Positions 24,286-32,828 of a stretch of DNA of 64,000 nt are shown piece after piece (the stretch's first letter is position 1; every line of letters starts with the position of its first letter). Source of the DNA: Erysipelothrix rhusiopathiae (GTDB taxonomy: Bacteria > Bacillota_I > Bacilli_A > Erysipelotrichales > Erysipelotrichaceae); contig NZ_LR134439.1 of the NCBI RefSeq assembly GCF_900637845.1, positions 1,550,001 to 1,614,000 on the forward strand. The letters run 5' to 3'. A model generated the notes under the pieces. That model ran no database searches and was not told the DNA's origin. It saw nothing but the letters and a program-made list of their open reading frames with translations. The translations under genes and the position numbers were made by a program.

Positions 24286-24930
24286 ATGAATTTAACTATG
24301 AAAAACGTATGTTATGCCTATAAAAACAATGCGTCACATCAAGTATTGAATAACATCAATTATGATTTTGAAATTGGTAAAGTTTACGCCATATGTGGAC
24401 CATCAGGATCTGGAAAAACGACCATTCTGTCGTTATTAGCTGGTCTGGATACACCACAAAGCGGACAAATTTATCTAAATAACATTGATATCAAACAACA
24501 AGGTTACCGTACACATCGAAAAGATAATATTACGATTATTTTCCAGAATTATAATCTTATAGACTATATGACACCCATAGAAAATCTTAGATTAGTTCAA
24601 AAAAATGCACCCGGTTCACTATTAATTGAACTGGGTATTGATCCTAAAGATTTTAAACGTAATGTACTCCAATTATCTGGTGGACAGCAACAGCGTGTCG
24701 CAATCGCGCGATCGCTTGCATCACCAGCACCATTTATACTCGCAGATGAACCAACGGGTAATTTGGACGAAGAAAACGCTACGGTTATTATGGATATCTT
24801 TAAAAAACTTGCGAATACGCAGAACAAAGGCATTATTATTGTTACACACAGTAAATCAGTTGCGAAATTGGCAGATGTAACACTTGCATTGAGTAAAAAT
24901 GGACTTAAAGTTCTCAATAAATCCAAATAA
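24286..24930 (+). CDS. ABC transporter ATP-binding protein (Vex2/LolD-like)
   Basis: A 214-residue ATPase with Walker A GPSGSGKTT (38-46), Q-loop FQNYN (86-90), signature LSGGQ (130-134), Walker B ILADEP (151-156) and switch His in IIVTHS. The compact size and DEPTGNLD motif match exporter ATPases of the MacB/LolD/Vex2 group. It starts 13 bases after the permease stop behind AAGGAGAAAAG and ends at a bidirectional terminator. It would power the adjacent FtsX-like permease. Confidence 0.92.
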   Translation: MNLTMKNVCYAYKNNASHQVLNNINYDFEIGKVYAICGPSGSGKTTILSLLAGLDTPQSGQIYLNNIDIKQQGYRTHRKDNITIIFQNYNLIDYMTPIENLRLVQKNAPGSLLIELGIDPKDFKRNVLQLSGGQQQRVAIARSLASPAPFILADEPTGNLDEENATVIMDIFKKLANTQNKGIIIVTHSKSVAKLADVTLALSKNGLKVLNKSK

Positions 24931-24935
24931 AGTAG

Positions 24936-24974
24936 AAAAAGACCGAATTATATGAATCTTCGGTCTTTTTCTTA
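24936..24974. terminator. Bidirectional terminator between the ABC exporter and ade
   Basis: A 12-bp stem, AAAAAGACCGAA (24936-24947) / TTCGGTCTTTTT (24959-24970), has T-tracts on both strands. It serves the converging transcripts from left and right. Confidence 0.88.
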
Positions 24975-25014
24975 TTATATTAACAACTTCGTATAATGTA
25001 TATTATGTAATTTA

Positions 25015-26694
25015 TCAGTATACGAATAATGACTTAATTTCTTGAGTTCTCACATCTACATATCCTTTGTCGGATATTTTTAAACTTGGTGATACTAACA
25101 AACCAAGTACTGAGAAACTCATCAACTCATTTTGTGCTTTATATCCAAGACCTTTTAAATCTTGACGAATTTGAGCTACGTCACTCGCGAGTGATTCCAT
25201 CGAATTCGTTGAAACAATACCACCATATGCAAGTGGTACTTTGTGGTGTTTGTTTTTAATGGATGAAATGATTCCACCTTGCACTTTAATTAATAAATTT
25301 ACTGCATTTACAATTTCATCTAAGTCTGTTCCCATAACCAAAATGTTGTGATGGTCATGAGTCCACGAGGTTGCGACTGCACCCTTTTCGGTAAAGCCAT
25401 TATCCACAAATCCAATTGCTATCGGATTTTGATGACCATAACGTTCAATCACTGCAATCATCGTTAAACCAGCATCCTGCCACTGTAAGACCCCTTCCCT
25501 TGTTTTAACGGGAATTATCAGCTCTTCTGTAAAGGTGTTTGTTGTTTCACGATGCATGATTCTTAACCTAACCTCATCTCCCTCTAAATTTGAGATTGGC
25601 AATATAAGATCATCACGTTTTATGGGTTTTCGTTTAATCGTATTATAGATGTATTGATCATTAAAATTAAAGTAATCTTCGGGAAGATCTTTGATATTGC
25701 TTCCCTTCTTATATACCGAATGAATTGAGAATGCATTCAAATCATCAAGGATAATGAAGTCGGCTTGTTTCCCTGGAGAAAGAACACCACGATCATAAAG
25801 TTGCATTCGTTGAGCTGGAACATAAGTCGTCGCATAAATTGCATCTTCAGGTCGCATACCATTCTCAATACATATTTGGATAAGATGATTCAGATGACCT
25901 TTGGCGATTAAATCATCGGGCATTACATCATCAGTAACTAAGCAAAAACTTCCATGGAGATTATGCTTACACAGAGTCGAAATGGTCTCTTGATTGAGTG
26001 ATTTTTCTTGCATTTGAACTAAAACACCCATTCGAGTGCGTTCTAGGATCGATGCTTTTGTTTGAAGTGTATGATCAGAACCAATACCTCTTTGAATAAA
26101 CCGCGATAATTCAAGTCCAGAAATTCTTGGAATATGTCCTTCAATTGGAGAACCTGGTTTACATGTTTTAAATGTTTCAATAATTCTACGTGTCATTGTA
26201 TCTTCATCGGAAATGACATCTTTAAAGTTCATAATTTCCCCCAAGGCAATTACCTTGGGATGTTTACATAAAACTTCAACTGCAGCTTCATCAACAATTC
26301 CACCCGTTGTTTCTAGAAATGGATTTGTAGATGGTACTGAAGAAGGAATTGCATAAAAGATATCAAGTTGCGTATCAATGTCCATAAAATCAATAAGTCC
26401 TTGTGTACCAAAAACATTTCCGATTTCATGAGCATCCGCTACGATTGTTGTGGTACCCATTGGCAGTACTGTTTTGGAAAATTCATTGGGATTGGTCATT
26501 GAACTTTCTATATGCATGTGAATGTCAATAAGTCCCGGTATGATCCACTTTCCTTTTGCATCAATCTCTTGATCCACAATGATATCTGCCTCACCGATAT
26601 GGTAAATCATTGAATCTTGAATATAAAGGTCACCCTTCTCAAATGTTCGCTGTGATGTATTATAAAGGAAAGCGTCTGTATATTTTGTAATCAT
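25015..26694 (-). CDS. ade: Adenine deaminase
   Basis: Ade hydrolyses adenine to hypoxanthine and ammonia in purine salvage. The 559-residue protein is a metal-dependent amidohydrolase. It has IPGLIDIHMHIESSM (HxH metal ligands) at about 50-64, GTTTIVADAHEIGNVFG, GHIPRISG (metal-binding His), and DHTLQTKAS and TDDVMPDDL bearing the later acidic ligand. The C-terminal domain has HHNILVMG and the final NELMSFSVLGLLVSP. The ATG overlaps the last base of the solute-binding protein gene, so it is the distal gene of a guanine-riboswitch-controlled operon, consistent with purine-responsive expression. Confidence 0.94.
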   Translation of the reverse strand: MITKYTDAFLYNTSQRTFEKGDLYIQDSMIYHIGEADIIVDQEIDAKGKWIIPGLIDIHMHIESSMTNPNEFSKTVLPMGTTTIVADAHEIGNVFGTQGLIDFMDIDTQLDIFYAIPSSVPSTNPFLETTGGIVDEAAVEVLCKHPKVIALGEIMNFKDVISDEDTMTRRIIETFKTCKPGSPIEGHIPRISGLELSRFIQRGIGSDHTLQTKASILERTRMGVLVQMQEKSLNQETISTLCKHNLHGSFCLVTDDVMPDDLIAKGHLNHLIQICIENGMRPEDAIYATTYVPAQRMQLYDRGVLSPGKQADFIILDDLNAFSIHSVYKKGSNIKDLPEDYFNFNDQYIYNTIKRKPIKRDDLILPISNLEGDEVRLRIMHRETTNTFTEELIIPVKTREGVLQWQDAGLTMIAVIERYGHQNPIAIGFVDNGFTEKGAVATSWTHDHHNILVMGTDLDEIVNAVNLLIKVQGGIISSIKNKHHKVPLAYGGIVSTNSMESLASDVAQIRQDLKGLGYKAQNELMSFSVLGLLVSPSLKISDKGYVDVRTQEIKSLFVY

Positions 26695-27722
26695 TATTGA
26701 TTCATCAAACGATTGTAACGATCAATCCACTCAGGCATTAGTGGATTCATTACTTCGTAATTAAGAGTTTTTGCATTTTCAGCAATCTTACCATAAGTTT
26801 TATTTAATGCGACAGCATCACTCAACACAACATTTTTATTAACGGGTGCTTCGTTCAATGTCTCTGCTGTTTTTTCTTGTAACTCTTGACTTAATCGCCA
26901 ATCTACAAATTTATAAGCAAGGTCTTTATTCTTTGAATTCTTATTAATTTCGATTGTGTTGAAGTTTGCATATGTACCTGTTTCTGGGAATACGAGGATT
27001 GCACTGGGTACTGACTTCTTAATAACATCAAAACCAAAGTCCCCTACGACTGCAACATCAATTTCCCCTGTACTCATCATAACGGAGAGGTCCGAAGATT
27101 TTTTATACGTCTTTTTAATGTTTGTTTTTAGAGATTCAAGGCCCTCAAATGCTTTCTCACCATTATCCTTGCTGACATCTCCCCCACTATAATCATTGGC
27201 CATTTGAATCATCGCAGGTCCAAATGTGGATGCAATTTCAGGAATTGCGATTTTCCCAACAAGATCTTCACGCCATAAATCATTCCATGATGTAATTGGT
27301 TCCTTTACAGTTTCACTATTATAAACAATACCAATACTGTTAATGGTGTATGGTACGCCATATCCTCTTCGTGTGACTTCATGAGCTGCATCAATTAATG
27401 ATGATGCATTTGTTAGTTTTTGTAGATCAATTTTCTCAAATAGATCTGCTTGGTATCCATCATCTGCTGCTTTTTGTGAGAGTTCAATTACGTCAATATT
27501 ACTGTTGTCACCACTACTAAACTTCGCAAAACGTTCTGAAGTACTACCACTATCTAAAACAATCTTTACATTATGTTTCGTTTCAAAAGGTTTATAAACC
27601 TCCTCACGTAATACTTCTTCACTTAGACCCCATGAGGATACAACCAACTCTTGGGTTTCATTCTTTTGTGAACAACCGCTAACCATAAATAGTACTAGTG
27701 CTAAAGCAATTTTCTTTTTCAT
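26694..27722 (-). CDS. Pot-type ABC importer solute-binding lipoprotein
   Basis: A 342-residue extracytoplasmic binding protein. MKKKIALALVLFMVSGC is a lipoprotein signal with the lipidated Cys at 17. The mature part resembles the PotD/type-II binding-protein family, with LVVSSWGLSEEVLREEVYKPFE, YGVPYTINSIGIVYN and YKFVDWRLSQELQ. By homology it would be annotated as spermidine/putrescine binding, but the operon begins with two guanine riboswitches and ends in adenine deaminase. A purine base or nucleoside ligand is a reasonable alternative. It sits nine bases after the ATPase gene and is preceded by AGGAGG. Confidence 0.85.
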   Translation of the reverse strand: MKKKIALALVLFMVSGCSQKNETQELVVSSWGLSEEVLREEVYKPFETKHNVKIVLDSGSTSERFAKFSSGDNSNIDVIELSQKAADDGYQADLFEKIDLQKLTNASSLIDAAHEVTRRGYGVPYTINSIGIVYNSETVKEPITSWNDLWREDLVGKIAIPEIASTFGPAMIQMANDYSGGDVSKDNGEKAFEGLESLKTNIKKTYKKSSDLSVMMSTGEIDVAVVGDFGFDVIKKSVPSAILVFPETGTYANFNTIEINKNSKNKDLAYKFVDWRLSQELQEKTAETLNEAPVNKNVVLSDAVALNKTYGKIAENAKTLNYEVMNPLMPEWIDRYNRLMNQ

Positions 27723-27731
27723 AATTTCCTC

Positions 27732-28739
27732 CTAAATAAAAATAATTGACTTTGGATCTAATCTAAAGGGAACCACTGAATCGATTTGTAGTTTCTCCTG
27801 TGTACATAATTTAAACACGCCACATTCAGTATCGACTTGGTATTGATAGCAACTACCAAGATATGCAACGGATACTACTTTACCCACTATTTCATTGATG
27901 CCAGTTCCTAAGATAATTTCGGATGGTCGAATGCCAAATGATGTTGAAGTTGACTCATCTTCGGATGTAATTAGACCCTTTCCATTATTTAAAAACTTCA
28001 TATCTTCAATTCGTTTTATGTTCTCAAATCCAACAAATTCCGCAACATAATGCGTTTTAGGATTTGAGTAAATAACCTCTGGTGCATCGAGTTGTTCGAT
28101 TTTGCCATTATTCATAATAGCAACGCGATCACTGATTGCAAAACATTCATCTTGATCATGAGTAACAAATACTGTTGTAATTTTAAGTTCTTGTTGTATT
28201 CTTCGAATTTCTTCTCGCATCTGAATACGTAATTGTGCGTCAAGATTGCTAAGCGGTTCATCAAGCAACAATAACTTTGGCTTAATGACAAGTGCACGCG
28301 CTAGCGCAACACGTTGTTGTTGTCCACCTGATAACTGATTTGGATAACGATCAAGAAGTTCAGTGAGTCCACACGTTTTTGCCATCGATTCCACTTCACC
28401 ATTCATTGCTTCACGACTTACTTTACGCTGTTTTAAACCAAATGCAATATTTTCGCGAATACTTAAATGTGGAAACAATGCATAACTTTGAAATACCATT
28501 CCAAAATCACGATCATTTATTTTAACGTCATTCATTTTTTTATCTTCTACATAGAAAGTGCCCGAACGAATCGTATTAAATCCCGCGATTGTGCGTAATG
28601 TTGTGGATTTACCACATCCTGAAGGACCCAATAATGATAATAGCTCACCTTCTCTTATTTCTAAATCTAAGTCTTGAAGCACATTGTGTTTTCCGTCATA
28701 GGAAACACAAATACGATCTAATACTGCAAAATTCATCAA
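27732..28739 (-). CDS. Pot-type ABC importer ATP-binding protein
   Basis: A 335-residue ATPase with Walker A GPSGCGKST (38-46), signature LSGGQ (136-140), Walker B LLLLDEP (156-162) and switch His in VTHDQDE. After the nucleotide-binding domain, a ~100-residue C-terminal region with FGIRPSEIILG is the TOBE domain of PotA/MalK-type importers. It overlaps the permease gene upstream by four bases and is followed by the binding protein. Best homology class is polyamine/Fe(III)-type importers; ligand uncertain as for the whole operon. Confidence 0.9.
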   Translation of the reverse strand: MMNFAVLDRICVSYDGKHNVLQDLDLEIREGELLSLLGPSGCGKSTTLRTIAGFNTIRSGTFYVEDKKMNDVKINDRDFGMVFQSYALFPHLSIRENIAFGLKQRKVSREAMNGEVESMAKTCGLTELLDRYPNQLSGGQQQRVALARALVIKPKLLLLDEPLSNLDAQLRIQMREEIRRIQQELKITTVFVTHDQDECFAISDRVAIMNNGKIEQLDAPEVIYSNPKTHYVAEFVGFENIKRIEDMKFLNNGKGLITSEDESTSTSFGIRPSEIILGTGINEIVGKVVSVAYLGSCYQYQVDTECGVFKLCTQEKLQIDSVVPFRLDPKSIIFI

Positions 28740-29518
28740 ATTTTGGCTCCTTTTCTACTTAATCCTTTATCCATGATAATCATCAATACCATGGTAAATA
28801 CCATGAGAATAACGGATAGTGCACTTACAATGGGATCAAAATTATATTCAATATGATTCATCAATGCTCCCGGTAAGGTATTCATTCCAGGTCCTTTGAG
28901 ATACATAGATACTGGTAAATTATTAAATGAATTAATAAATCCCATAATACTTGCAGAGAGTAAAGCATCTTTAATATTTGGTAGAACTACTTTAATAAAC
29001 CCCTCCAATTGGCCACACCCCAGAATAATGGATGCCTCATGGATACTCAAATCAAAATCATGAAGCGATGCACATATAATGCGTATCGTATATGGGAATA
29101 CAATCAACATATGTCCAATAATAAGTGCCATATTCAAACTGATATGAAGTTGAATCACTAAGTATTGAAAGAGTGCATAGGCAAGAACGATTGATGGAAT
29201 CAGAGATGGTGCTAAGAATATTGATTTAAACCGTTCACTCCATTTGCCTTTTGTTACTACTAATGCATAAGAGGCTGGAATCGCAATTACCATACATAGA
29301 ATCGTCGCAAGTACTGAGATTCTCAAACTTAAAACAAAACTATCCATAAAAACTTGAGACTGGAAGACTTTAATAAACCATTTCATCGTAAATCCCTGAA
29401 TAGGAAATTCAATTATAGGTGCTTCCCCAAATGCAGTAACGGTTATAATCAGAAGCGGCAAGCCAATAAATGCAATTGCAAGGTATGCGATACTGTCCAA
29501 AAATCGATTTCTATTCAT
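28736..29518 (-). CDS. Pot-type ABC importer permease (PotC-like)
   Basis: A 260-residue permease with about six hydrophobic helices. The EAA-type cytoplasmic loop HEASIILGCGQLEGFIKVVLP lies near residue 165, where it would contact the ATPase. I start at the ATG at 29518, preceded by AAGGGGGG. An upstream in-frame ATG seven codons earlier overlaps the partner permease more and puts the site inside the gene. The start overlaps the PotB-like gene by eight bases. Together with 29511-30344 it would form the heterodimeric channel. Confidence 0.9.
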   Translation of the reverse strand: MNRNRFLDSIAYLAIAFIGLPLLIITVTAFGEAPIIEFPIQGFTMKWFIKVFQSQVFMDSFVLSLRISVLATILCMVIAIPASYALVVTKGKWSERFKSIFLAPSLIPSIVLAYALFQYLVIQLHISLNMALIIGHMLIVFPYTIRIICASLHDFDLSIHEASIILGCGQLEGFIKVVLPNIKDALLSASIMGFINSFNNLPVSMYLKGPGMNTLPGALMNHIEYNFDPIVSALSVILMVFTMVLMIIMDKGLSRKGAKI

Positions 29519-30344
29519 GAGATACCCCCCTTTTATCAACTCTATTACTGAGGTATGTCATCATTCTCATTACGCCTGCTGATAACAAAATCATAATAAA
29601 TGCAAAGACACTTGCAGATTGCCAATTCATCAGTTCATTTGACTGTTGATACAAAAGCGTCGAAAGCATCATATTCTTATTACCACCAAGTAATGAAGGT
29701 GTTACGTAGGCGCTAATCGTACCTGTAAAGACTAGAACCGAACCTAAGACAATACCCGGAAAAGAGAGTGGTAAGACAATTTCTTTAAAAATTGTACCCC
29801 TTTTAGCTCCTAGTGTTTGTGCAGCTTCAATGAGCTTTCCATCAACCTTAGATAAAACAGAGACTAAGGTATTAACCATAACGGGAAGAAATAAATAAAC
29901 AGAACCGATAATAATCGAAAATTCTGTATACATAAATCCGATTGGTTCATGAATCAATTTCATACCGAGTAATAACTGATTCAGAAAACCATTTTTACCT
30001 AAAATTGTAATCCATGCAAATCCGCGAATCACCGCGTTTGTGAATAATGGAAACAATACGAGCGCCATCGTTAATTTTCGTCTCAATGCTGATCCCGTTA
30101 CAATGAAGTAAGCTGTTGGAAAACCCAATAAGAAGCAAACTAAGGTAGTAACAAGACCAATTCGAATTGTTCGTATCAAAATACTTTGATAAAACGAATC
30201 CGTAAGTACGGCGGTATAGTTTTCAATCGTAAAACCATTATTGATAAATGTGGGCATAATGGTTATTACAAGTGGAATTATCATAAAAACAATTACAAGA
30301 AATAATCCCGGAAACAGATACACCGAATTTTTAAAACGTTTCAT
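29511..30344 (-). CDS. Pot-type ABC importer permease (PotB-like)
   Basis: A 277-residue integral membrane protein with about six helices. It carries the EAA loop EAAQTLGAKRGTIFKEIVLPLSFPG near residues 174-196. It is the first gene of a five-gene operon (permease, permease, ATPase, binding protein, adenine deaminase), starting 17 bases downstream of a riboswitch terminator. A good ribosome binding site (AGGAGG) precedes the ATG at 30344. Transport specificity is not determined by the permease sequence. Confidence 0.9.
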   Translation of the reverse strand: MKRFKNSVYLFPGLFLVIVFMIIPLVITIMPTFINNGFTIENYTAVLTDSFYQSILIRTIRIGLVTTLVCFLLGFPTAYFIVTGSALRRKLTMALVLFPLFTNAVIRGFAWITILGKNGFLNQLLLGMKLIHEPIGFMYTEFSIIIGSVYLFLPVMVNTLVSVLSKVDGKLIEAAQTLGAKRGTIFKEIVLPLSFPGIVLGSVLVFTGTISAYVTPSLLGGNKNMMLSTLLYQQSNELMNWQSASVFAFIMILLSAGVMRMMTYLSNRVDKRGVSHE

Positions 30345-30360
30345 GAACGCCTCCTAACAA

Positions 30361-30397
30361 AAATAAAAGCTTCCTATCATTAGAATGATAGAAAGCT
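30361..30397 (-). terminator. Riboswitch-controlled terminator of the proximal guanine aptamer
   Basis: A 13-bp stem with one G-T pair (arms 30385-30397 and 30368-30380) is followed on the minus strand by TTTTATTT. Its 5' arm contains TCTATCAT, complementary to ATGATAGA at the 3' end of the proximal aptamer, giving an antiterminator option. Confidence 0.85.
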
Positions 30398-30409
30398 AAA
30401 AAACACTCT

Positions 30410-30476
30410 CTATCATAGTCTGATGTTTACGGTATCAGGTAGAAACGTGTCTCCTTATTAGACACATATATGATAA
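30410..30476 (-). promoter_or_regulatory. Guanine riboswitch aptamer, proximal copy
   Basis: The minus strand has the purine-aptamer core: P2 arms GTGTC / GACAC around TAATAAGGA, J2/3 GTTTCTACC, L3 containing ACCGTAAA, then GACTATG. The closing P1 helix is TATGATA / TATCATA. The pyrimidine in GACTA is C, which specifies guanine or hypoxanthine, not adenine. The layout matches the Bacillus xpt-type guanine riboswitch. With the terminator at 30361-30397 it should switch the pot-ade operon off when ligand is bound. Confidence 0.92.
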
Positions 30477-30496
30477 AAAAGATTCTATTTTAATAT

Positions 30497-30530
30497 AAAA
30501 AAAGTTTTTACCAATAGGAAAAAAACTTTC
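30497..30530 (-). terminator. Riboswitch-controlled terminator of the distal guanine aptamer
   Basis: On the minus strand, AAAGTTTTT / AAAAACTTT forms a stem around TTCCTATTGGT, followed by a T-rich tract. TTTCCTAT within it (30514-30521) is exactly complementary to ATAGGAAA at 30527-30534, giving the alternative antiterminator. Confidence 0.78.
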
Positions 30531-30601
30531 CTATCGTAGTCCGAAATTTACATTGGTATCGGCTAGAAACTATCACTCCATATTAGTGATGATATACGAT
30601 T
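30531..30601 (-). promoter_or_regulatory. Guanine riboswitch aptamer, distal (upstream) copy
   Basis: The minus strand contains P2 arms ATCACT / AGTGAT around AATATGG, J2/3 GTTTCTAG, a P3 hairpin with ACCAATGTAAAT in its loop, and GACTACG, closed by P1 TACGAT / ATCGTA. The specificity base is again C (guanine class). The L3 loop is longer than in the standard sequence, so this copy may differ in affinity. It is the first element after the promoter at 30617-30644. Confidence 0.85.
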
Positions 30602-30616
30602 CGTAAAAACATGGAT

Positions 30617-30644
30617 ATTATAGCATGTCACTCTATTTAATCAA
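30617..30644 (-). promoter_or_regulatory. Promoter of the riboswitch-pot-ade operon
   Basis: On the minus strand, TTGATT (30639-30644), 16-base spacer and TATAAT (30617-30622). Transcription would start near 30610 and run directly into the first aptamer. Confidence 0.8.
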
Positions 30645-30660
30645 GTATATTTCAAAAATA

Positions 30661-30687
30661 AAAAAACAAGATCCAAAAGATCTTGTT
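30661..30687 (-). terminator. Terminator after the TPR-like gene
   Basis: ACAAGATC / GATCTTGT stem around TTTTG followed on the minus strand by a T-run. It overlaps the stop codon of the gene at 30686-31597. Confidence 0.85.
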
Positions 30688-31597
30688 ATTGTATTGCTTT
30701 ACTGAGTTGATTCAGTCTTAATAGATAGGACTCAAGGTCGTGGTTTTGATAGGCGTAAAGCATATTTTCAATCCCTTTAGGGTTGAGATAAACCAAAGCA
30801 GCAATGTTATTGTTCTCATCATAACCTACAATGGCTTCACCCTCTTCAGTATTTTCCCACTTTCGTTCTACCCGTGAGCAAAACGAACTGAATACATCTT
30901 GTGCCTTCATCGCAAAGAATTCACGATCTTTTATATAGGATTCTACAGTTGAACTTGGAACATAATATGCATCAACCAGTACCATATCATCCATATATAT
31001 TGGAAATTCATGTCCATTTATTAATTTAAATTCTATAGATTGCGCATAATCTAAAGCTTCTTCAGTTTCATCAATTAGTTCACTGTTATTTGATTGAAGT
31101 CTGATATCAAGAGCTTTGTTGAAGTAGTGTTTAGCTTGCGTAAACTCATTCATTTCTAGTAAACACTTTGCGCGTTCATGGTAAATTCGATCTAGAGCTC
31201 CCGAAACATCATTTAAAAATTCATTGGCTTCAAGTGAATCGAAGAGTTCGATCGCAATCTCATAATATTTTAAGCACTTGAGCACAATCGCTTTATCGAT
31301 GAGATTATTAATTTGAATTTCATGGTCTTTGGTTCCGTGTGCATAATCGATACACTTTTCAGTATAATAAAGAGCATCTTTATAGAGATGATTAAGTCGG
31401 TAAAGATACGCAAGATTGTGATTCAATGTATAACGTTCTAAAACGTTCAAATCTGCAACAAAAATGCGTTCTCCATCTCTTATCAGTTTAGTCACAGAAT
31501 CTGGATTATAAGCTTGTTCCCGCAAGTTTTGAAGCGGATCATAGAGTACATAACCCTTTATAACACTTACCGCATCACAAAAATCTACAAAATTCAT
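30686..31597 (-). CDS. TPR-like helical protein of unknown function
   Basis: A 303-residue cytosolic protein. The first ~190 residues are helical with repeats reminiscent of tetratricopeptides: LNHNLAYLYRLNHLYKDALYYTEKCIDYA, then IAIELFDSLEANEF, then AKCLLEMNEFTQAKHYFNKALDI. The last ~110 residues look alpha/beta, with FPIYMDDMVLVDAYYVPSS and EAIVGYDENNNIAALVYLNPKG. No helix-turn-helix or catalytic motif is evident. It starts after GGAGGGTCT, downstream of deoB and its terminator, so it may be separately or weakly expressed. A scaffold or regulatory role is possible but not supported further. Confidence 0.6.
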   Translation of the reverse strand: MNFVDFCDAVSVIKGYVLYDPLQNLREQAYNPDSVTKLIRDGERIFVADLNVLERYTLNHNLAYLYRLNHLYKDALYYTEKCIDYAHGTKDHEIQINNLIDKAIVLKCLKYYEIAIELFDSLEANEFLNDVSGALDRIYHERAKCLLEMNEFTQAKHYFNKALDIRLQSNNSELIDETEEALDYAQSIEFKLINGHEFPIYMDDMVLVDAYYVPSSTVESYIKDREFFAMKAQDVFSSFCSRVERKWENTEEGEAIVGYDENNNIAALVYLNPKGIENMLYAYQNHDLESYLLRLNQLSKAIQ

Positions 31598-31608
31598 AGA
31601 CCCTCCTT

Positions 31609-31636
31609 TTTATAAAAAGCACCAGTAACCTGGCGC
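31609..31636 (-). terminator. Terminator after deoB
   Basis: On the minus strand, GCGCCAG / CTGGTGC (one G-T pair) with a GTTA loop, then TTTTTATAAA. It lies between deoB and the TPR-like gene. Confidence 0.8.
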
Positions 31637-31640
31637 TGTA

Positions 31641-32828
31641 TTATTTTAACTGATCAAGAACTGATGTACCATACTCCGTAGGTTTTGCACCGAAATTATC
31701 TACAACGGTTGCACCTAAATCAGAGAACGTATTATTTTTTTCTAACATACCCTTACCTTGTAATGAAGGAGAATAATAGAGAACGGGTACTTCTTCACGT
31801 GTGTGATCTGAGCCGGTGTGCGTTGGATCATTACCGTGATCAGCTGTAATAATAAGTAAATCACGATCACCAATATGTTGTAGTAAAGTACCGAGCTGCA
31901 CATCGAAAGCTTCTAAAGCTTTACCGTAACCAATTGGATCACGACGGTGACCATACATTGCATCAAAATCCACAAGATTTACAAACATAAATCCATTAAA
32001 ATCATGGTCTTTAGTAATTCGGATTGTTTCTTCCATCCCGTGCTCATTACTCTTTGTACGGTATGACTCAGTAATCCCTTCGCCATCAAAAATATCTGAA
32101 ATTTTTCCGACACTGATAACATCATTACCGTTTTCCTTAAGTGAATCTAAAGCAGTTTTCCCAAAAGGTTTAAGCGCATAGTCATGACGGTTTGAAGTGC
32201 GTTTGAAAGCACCTTTGCCCTCACCCACAAATGGACGAGCAATGACGCGACCAACTTTCCATTCATCCTTCATTGTCAATTCACGAGCAATTTCACAGCA
32301 TCGATAAAGTTCATCAAGTCCAAAAACATCTTCGTGCGCTGCAATTTGAAGTACAGAATCAGCGGAAGTATAGACGATCATCTTTTTCGTCGCCATGTGT
32401 TCTTCACCCAACTCATCTAAAATTTCAGTACCACTTGCTGCCTTATTACCAATAATTTCATAACCCGTACGTTCTTGAAGTTCTTCTAAAAGTTCTTTCG
32501 GAAAACCTGTTTCGGTAAATGTGATAAATGGGTTTTCAATATAGAGTCCCATCATTTCCCAGTGACCTGTCATCGTATCCTTACCATTCGAAGCCTCAAT
32601 CATTTTTGTATAGTATGCTTTAGGTTTCGATACCGGTAAAACACCTTTAATATTATGCAAATTACCGAGTCCAAGTTGCTCAAGGTTAGGCATATTTAAA
32701 CCATTCATTGCGTCCGCAATATGGCCTAAAGTGTCTGTACCTACATCGCCAAATTTCGCAGCATCATGTGCTGCTCCGGCTCCAACTGAATCCATCACTA
32801 CTGTAATAATTCGATCAAATTTCTTCAT
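31641..32828 (-). CDS. deoB: Phosphopentomutase
   Basis: DeoB interconverts (deoxy)ribose-1-phosphate and -5-phosphate in nucleoside catabolism and uses Mn(II). The 395-residue protein belongs to the alkaline-phosphatase superfamily: VVMDSVGAG at the N-terminus, [15 protein letters not shown] with the phosphorylated Thr, and [26 protein letters not shown] with metal-binding Asp and His. I start at the ATG at 32828 because GGAGGG lies eight bases upstream. A longer in-frame start ten codons earlier would place that site inside the gene. It overlaps xerD by 14 bases. Confidence 0.95.
   Translation of the reverse strand: MKKFDRIITVVMDSVGAGAAHDAAKFGDVGTDTLGHIADAMNGLNMPNLEQLGLGNLHNIKGVLPVSKPKAYYTKMIEASNGKDTMTGHWEMMGLYIENPFITFTETGFPKELLEELQERTGYEIIGNKAASGTEILDELGEEHMATKKMIVYTSADSVLQIAAHEDVFGLDELYRCCEIARELTMKDEWKVGRVIARPFVGEGKGAFKRTSNRHDYALKPFGKTALDSLKENGNDVISVGKISDIFDGEGITESYRTKSNEHGMEETIRITKDHDFNGFMFVNLVDFDAMYGHRRDPIGYGKALEAFDVQLGTLLQHIGDRDLLIITADHGNDPTHTGSDHTREEVPVLYYSPSLQGKGMLEKNNTFSDLGATVVDNFGAKPTEYGTSVLDQLK

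Noticed and set aside
30345-30685. Adenine-type interpretation of the purine aptamers
   Set aside because: Both copies read GACTA, with C at the specificity position. An adenine aptamer would read GATTA.
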